Below, in pieces: positions 21,688 through 25,308 of a stretch of 25,308 bases of DNA (the stretch's first letter is position 1; the number at the start of each line of letters is the position of its first letter). The translations under genes and the position numbers were made by a program. Under the pieces are notes generated by a model. It ran no database searches and was not told where the DNA came from. It saw nothing but the letters and a program-made list of their open reading frames with translations. The DNA is from a virus. The stretch lies in the IMG/VR virus record IMGVR_UViG_3300012931_000072, positions 1-25,308 of that record; one strand, 5' to 3'.

Positions 21688-21716
21688 ATATTAGTATATA
21701 CGTAAATAATTGTCAA
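21688..21716 (-). promoter_or_regulatory. Predicted sigma70-type promoter for protease-scaffold-capsid genes
   Basis: On the minus strand a perfect TTGACA (21716-21711), a 17-base spacer and TAATAT (21693-21688) precede the protease gene by about 75 bases. The sequence upstream is A/T-rich and includes TTATTTA directly before the -35, shared with the promoter at 5592-5620. The intergenic gap (21630-21769) is the largest on this strand to the right of 14 kb, and it is otherwise free of genes. Confidence 0.72.
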
Positions 21717-21769
21717 TAAATAATTTAATCGGTTAATTTTTTACCAAAAAACAAACAATTACAAGATTT

Positions 21770-21949
21770 TTATTCAGTGATTATCTCCTTGCATTGTTTG
21801 CATTTTGCCTTGACTTTTCCCGTTTTCTTGTCCTGGTGCAAAAGTGTGATATTCCGATAAAGAATTTCTTCATCGTTTTCAATAGAATAAACGGTGTTGC
21901 ATTTTGGGCATTTGTTTTTAATCCCATTCTCAATTGTTATGCCGTACAT
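21770..21949 (-). CDS. Small zinc-ribbon protein (59 aa)
   Basis: A 59-residue gene that fills the gap before the head promoter. The ATG at 21949 overlaps the stop of the giant upstream protein as TAATG, and GGAGG lies 11 bases upstream. The product has two CxxC knuckles, C14-P-K-C17 and C50-K-Q-C53, separated by ~32 residues with a helix and strands between (E-E-I-L-Y-R-N-I-T-L-L). This is the layout of a small zinc ribbon (Com- or YjfA-like phage zinc fingers are possible relatives, not proven). Such proteins can bind RNA or DNA or partner with virion proteins. The stop at 21770 is followed by a T-rich stretch but no strong terminator. The function is unknown. Confidence 0.72.
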   Translation of the reverse strand: MYGITIENGIKNKCPKCNTVYSIENDEEILYRNITLLHQDKKTGKVKAKCKQCKEIITE

Positions 21950-24900
21950 TATTTTTTAACCTCCACTTTTTTCTTTGTCGGTTCATTCGGTTTTTTAGGT
22001 GAAGTCTTTTCCTGTTTTCCGCCAAGATTTATTTTTGTTTTCTCTTTAATTGCTTCGCCCGTACTTTCAACCGCTTCCCCGGTCGGTTGATTCGGGTTTT
22101 TCCCTGAGAGGGCATCAGCAAGAATTGTCGCCATCTTCTTAAGCGATCCCCTTATTATTTCCATTTTGGGATTCGATGATTTTTTCTCTCCTGGTTTTTC
22201 TTTCTTTTCATCTTCTTTCTTTTCACGTTCTTTTTTGCCTTTTTCTTTTCCGTCACTTACCGGAACCCATTTCCCTTCAGCCTCTTTCCTACGTCCATGG
22301 GAAACGGTGCCGATGGGCATTTTTTTTGCTTTCGCAAGTTCGGAGAGAAGAAGAGAAGAAGCTTTTTGCATTTTATCCGCGTTTATATGTTTTCCATTCG
22401 CAATTGCTTTTTTGAAATTGTCTTTTCCTGCTATTGAGAGTTGTTTTTTTGCATTTTCAATTGCAAGGTTTTTATTGTTTCCCTGTCCAACTTTCAATCC
22501 GGTTTTCTTTTCTGAAACAGAATATCCACCATTGGGTGATTTTATAAGAAAAAGTGATTCCCCCCATACACTGAATTGTGATTTTATATCTTTCGGCTCT
22601 ATTATCTTTTCCGCTGAACCTGTGTTTATTTTAAATACTTCATTTTTATTAATTTTTACAGGCTCCCATCCTTGATCTTTTATATTGTTTTCAATATTTT
22701 TTTTATTTTCTTCTTCATTTTTTTGAACTTGAATTATGTTTTTTTCCCATTTTTCGCGAGCTTGTTTTAATTGGTTCGAATCGAGTTTCCCATTCCCAAG
22801 TTCTCTAAAAAAATCTTGAACAACATTCATTTTAGATGGAACCCTTGTTTTTTCTATAGTATCTTTGAATTTATGTAATTCTTCTTTTATTTTTTTATAT
22901 TCAACTTTGTCAAATCCCGGCAACCCTAAGTCATTTAACCTATCCGCAGAATCCAGTGTTCTCACTCGTGTATCCTTTTCCCAGTAATCATTATATATGT
23001 CCGAATAAAGAGATGGGAGATAAATTTTATTCAACTCCATTAATGGATTGTGATCACCTTGTGCGACATAAGATGCAGCCTCAAATACGGCTGGTTTATC
23101 TATTTTTTTTCCATGATGTTTTGCAATTATGGATGCAAATTTCATTATTTTTTCAGGGTCTATTTTTTCATTATTTTTCAAAAGCTCAATAATATTTGGA
23201 GCGTCTTCGCTTCCTTGTAAATATTCTTTATCCAATCTTTTTATCTTGTCGAGAAAGTTCTCATTTTGAGTGCCATCAGACATAATTTCTCTTTTGTCAC
23301 CTGTTGTAAGATGCTTTTTAACCTTCTCCCAATCAATTTTCCCGTCTTTTGCTATTGCATCTATTTTTTCCAGTCCTTCTCTCAATTTGTTGTTTGCCAT
23401 TCCATCGAATTTTTTGCTTTCTTCATTTACATATCTTATCAATGCTGATTTATTAAAATCATTCATCGCATCTTTCCCGAATAAGTCATCAATACGAGAA
23501 GATACTTTCTGATTACTTTTTATATACTCACCTCTATCTTGCTCTCTCTTCTCCTGTCTCTCTGTGAATTGAGTTATTTTTTCTTCTTTTTGTGAAAGCT
23601 TAAATTCTGCATTATCAAATTCGGAATCGAAATTTGAATAATCCGGACCTACAACTAAGTCATTTCCGGATTTTTCTATTCCTGGAAACATTTTCATCAG
23701 TTTAAATTTTTCATCATCAGTAAATTTCTTGCCTACTTCTCTCGGAATAATTACCCTTGTTTTGCTGCTATATTTTGAACTCGAAACAACTCTCGGCTTC
23801 AACATATCCTTTCCCGACATAACTGCGCTTTTGTCTTCAGGTTGGTTTGAATTTTCTTTCTCTCCACCCGAAACAAATCCAGCAATCTTCTTAATCAACC
23901 CCGTGTCCCATCTGCTTCCCGACTCGGACTTCGATTCTCCTTTACTCTTGCTTTTGCTTTTTTCGGTTTTCGAACTCGTCGATCCCTTTTTCTCTCCTGG
24001 AGCTTTATTGAATTTCGTATCCCATTTATCTTTATTTGATAGATACTCATTCATGTGATCAGAGAATGTTTTTTTGTCAACTCCGGAAAGTTCAGACTTT
24101 TTGGAGTTGTATATCTCATTTACTTTTTCTTTCGCTTGCTTTTCATCCTTGAATCCGAAAAACGCCATTATCCCTGAAAGAATTCCCCCAGTCCTTTTCT
24201 CTTCCCCTGGTATCGTTCCATTCTTCTTATACTCTTTGTATTGCTGGGCATTATAAAAATAAATGTATCCCTTTCCTGTTTTCTTTGGAACACGACGAAT
24301 ATATTTGTAACTTTTTGCTTTTTCCATTGATTCTTGTTTTGGAATAACTTTGAAGTTTAGTCCATCTTTTTCAAATGAAAGATTTGCATATTTAGAATGT
24401 CCATATCTTTCGAACATTCCTTTCAGGGCGGATTGATAGGATTCTATTTTTTTTGGTTTTAATTTTCCATCTTTATCATAAAATTCATCTTCGCTATATA
24501 CCTTCGGTTTAAATTCCATCGAACCATCTTCTTTTTTAATAACTGTTTTATGACCTATAGTAATTCCACCAATCGATTTTATTGCAAAATCTGAAATATC
24601 TTCTGGAAGTCTCTTCATACCATGAGTCTTTCCTATAGACGGATTATCTTTTTTTTGTTCAGGAATTTTTCCTGTTTTATTGTATTCACTTAATTGCTGA
24701 TTGTTGTAAAAATAAATATATCCTTTCCCCTTCGGGTTAAGAAGTCTTTTTATATATTTATGCATTGTCGCCTTTTCCATGGACTCATTTTTCACGACAT
24801 GAATTTTTCCATCTTTATATTGCAAAGATACTTTTCCGTTAAGAGCATTAAATCTTTTCTTTTCGAAATCCATCTTTCCACCACGAAAAACAGCGCGATG

Positions 24901-25305
24901 TTCCGTCGACATGCTCTGCATGTAATCGCTGAATTTCGCGTGAAGCTTGCTTGGAGTGCTCACGTCCTCTGAAGTCGAACTTCCCGAGCTATGCTCGCTG
25001 TGTTTGTGCGCTCCGGATTCTTCAACAAGCTTCCAGTTCCCTTCACTTATTTTGCGATACTGCTTTCCATCGGCCCACGTCGCCGTTTCACCTATTGCGG
25101 CCTTTTTCGCTTTTTCCATCGCACGTCCGCTTTCCGACATCGCGATTGCAACAGCCTGTTTATAATCAGTGACCTTTTTCCCATCACTTGATTTCAAAGT
25201 ACCCATTTTGAATTCATGCATTACTTTTTCGAATTTATCATCAGAAACAGCTTTCTCAAGGTTAAGATAAAGACCATCATAAATTTGAATCATTCTCTTT
25301 TTCAT
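21949..25305 (-). CDS. Giant modular virion/head protein (5' end may lie outside window)
   Basis: At least 1118 residues. The first ATG seen is 3 bases from the window edge and the frame is open beyond it, so the true start may be upstream. Residues ~24-60 match a short module with M-H-E-F-K-M-G-T-L-K-S-S-D-G-K-K-V-T, like the DUF6496-type segment of phage head proteins. Modules K-Y-I-[KR]-R with G-K-G-Y-I-Y-F-Y-N occur twice (~183-219 and ~334-370), each after E-S-M-E-K-A. The pair [AP]-I-G-[ET]-T/V with a G-K-x-[YW] end occurs near 70-95 and again near 997-1015. Long charged helical regions lie between. The C-terminal 90 residues are K/E-rich and disordered. It has no recognisable enzyme. 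It is co-transcribed with the zinc-ribbon gene and could be an internal head or ejected protein, or a polyprotein cut by the protease. Confidence 0.65.
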   Translation of the reverse strand: MKKRMIQIYDGLYLNLEKAVSDDKFEKVMHEFKMGTLKSSDGKKVTDYKQAVAIAMSESGRAMEKAKKAAIGETATWADGKQYRKISEGNWKLVEESGAHKHSEHSSGSSTSEDVSTPSKLHAKFSDYMQSMSTEHRAVFRGGKMDFEKKRFNALNGKVSLQYKDGKIHVVKNESMEKATMHKYIKRLLNPKGKGYIYFYNNQQLSEYNKTGKIPEQKKDNPSIGKTHGMKRLPEDISDFAIKSIGGITIGHKTVIKKEDGSMEFKPKVYSEDEFYDKDGKLKPKKIESYQSALKGMFERYGHSKYANLSFEKDGLNFKVIPKQESMEKAKSYKYIRRVPKKTGKGYIYFYNAQQYKEYKKNGTIPGEEKRTGGILSGIMAFFGFKDEKQAKEKVNEIYNSKKSELSGVDKKTFSDHMNEYLSNKDKWDTKFNKAPGEKKGSTSSKTEKSKSKSKGESKSESGSRWDTGLIKKIAGFVSGGEKENSNQPEDKSAVMSGKDMLKPRVVSSSKYSSKTRVIIPREVGKKFTDDEKFKLMKMFPGIEKSGNDLVVGPDYSNFDSEFDNAEFKLSQKEEKITQFTERQEKREQDRGEYIKSNQKVSSRIDDLFGKDAMNDFNKSALIRYVNEESKKFDGMANNKLREGLEKIDAIAKDGKIDWEKVKKHLTTGDKREIMSDGTQNENFLDKIKRLDKEYLQGSEDAPNIIELLKNNEKIDPEKIMKFASIIAKHHGKKIDKPAVFEAASYVAQGDHNPLMELNKIYLPSLYSDIYNDYWEKDTRVRTLDSADRLNDLGLPGFDKVEYKKIKEELHKFKDTIEKTRVPSKMNVVQDFFRELGNGKLDSNQLKQAREKWEKNIIQVQKNEEENKKNIENNIKDQGWEPVKINKNEVFKINTGSAEKIIEPKDIKSQFSVWGESLFLIKSPNGGYSVSEKKTGLKVGQGNNKNLAIENAKKQLSIAGKDNFKKAIANGKHINADKMQKASSLLLSELAKAKKMPIGTVSHGRRKEAEGKWVPVSDGKEKGKKEREKKEDEKKEKPGEKKSSNPKMEIIRGSLKKMATILADALSGKNPNQPTGEAVESTGEAIKEKTKINLGGKQEKTSPKKPNEPTKKKVEVKK

Positions 25306-25308
25306 TAC

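Noticed and set aside
1-25308. tRNA, rRNA, integrase, terminase, portal, lysozyme or toxin-antitoxin genes
   Set aside because: No cloverleaf, conserved rRNA stretch or matching protein motif was seen in any frame.

Overview
This window is part of the virion-assembly region of a tailed, contractile-tail (myovirus-type) phage or prophage. It is AT-rich overall, gene-dense and almost entirely coded on the minus strand, so the genes read from right (25 kb) to left (1 kb). No bacterial housekeeping gene, tRNA, rRNA, integrase, terminase, portal or lysis gene is visible, and the host cannot be named from this sequence. Most starts have clear purine-rich Shine-Dalgarno sites, and many neighbouring genes overlap as TAATG or ATGA, as expected of translationally coupled phage operons.

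Layout in transcription order (minus strand). (1) Head: a very long modular protein (21949-25305, 5' end at the window edge); a 59-residue zinc-ribbon protein (21770-21949); a promoter and leader; the prohead protease (20748-21614); an acidic scaffold/core protein (19921-20742); the major capsid protein with an Ig-like insertion (18413-19921); a small beta protein; a small helical protein whose gene contains a perfect 15-bp hairpin; and two tandem paralogous decoration-type proteins. (2) Neck: a connector-like protein, a coiled-coil protein, a Cys-rich neck protein and a probable tail terminator. (3) Tail: a 54-aa gene, the sheath, the tube, an intrinsic terminator, two tail-assembly chaperones joined by a probable -2/+1 frameshift, and a short tape measure. 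(4) Baseplate: a gp27-like hub, an OB-fold spike, a LysM protein fused to a gp25-like domain, a gp6/gp47-like J protein and a small wedge protein. (5) A tail fibre with 43-residue beta-propeller-like repeats that runs off the left edge.

The only plus-strand genes are two small unknown ones (5715-6128), placed inside the baseplate cluster behind their own promoter. That promoter is back to back with a promoter for the left baseplate genes.

How the parts work together: the protease is expected to process the scaffold, the capsid N-terminus and perhaps the giant protein during head maturation. A motif of the form [M/L]-x-K-A recurs in all of these and is proposed here as its recognition site. 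Terminators, promoters and base composition suggest that the capsid, scaffold, sheath and tube genes are tuned for high output, while the baseplate genes are expressed at lower levels. Genes of 54 and 59 residues were found by direct reading, and several gene starts were shortened to agree with Shine-Dalgarno sites and stop/start overlaps.
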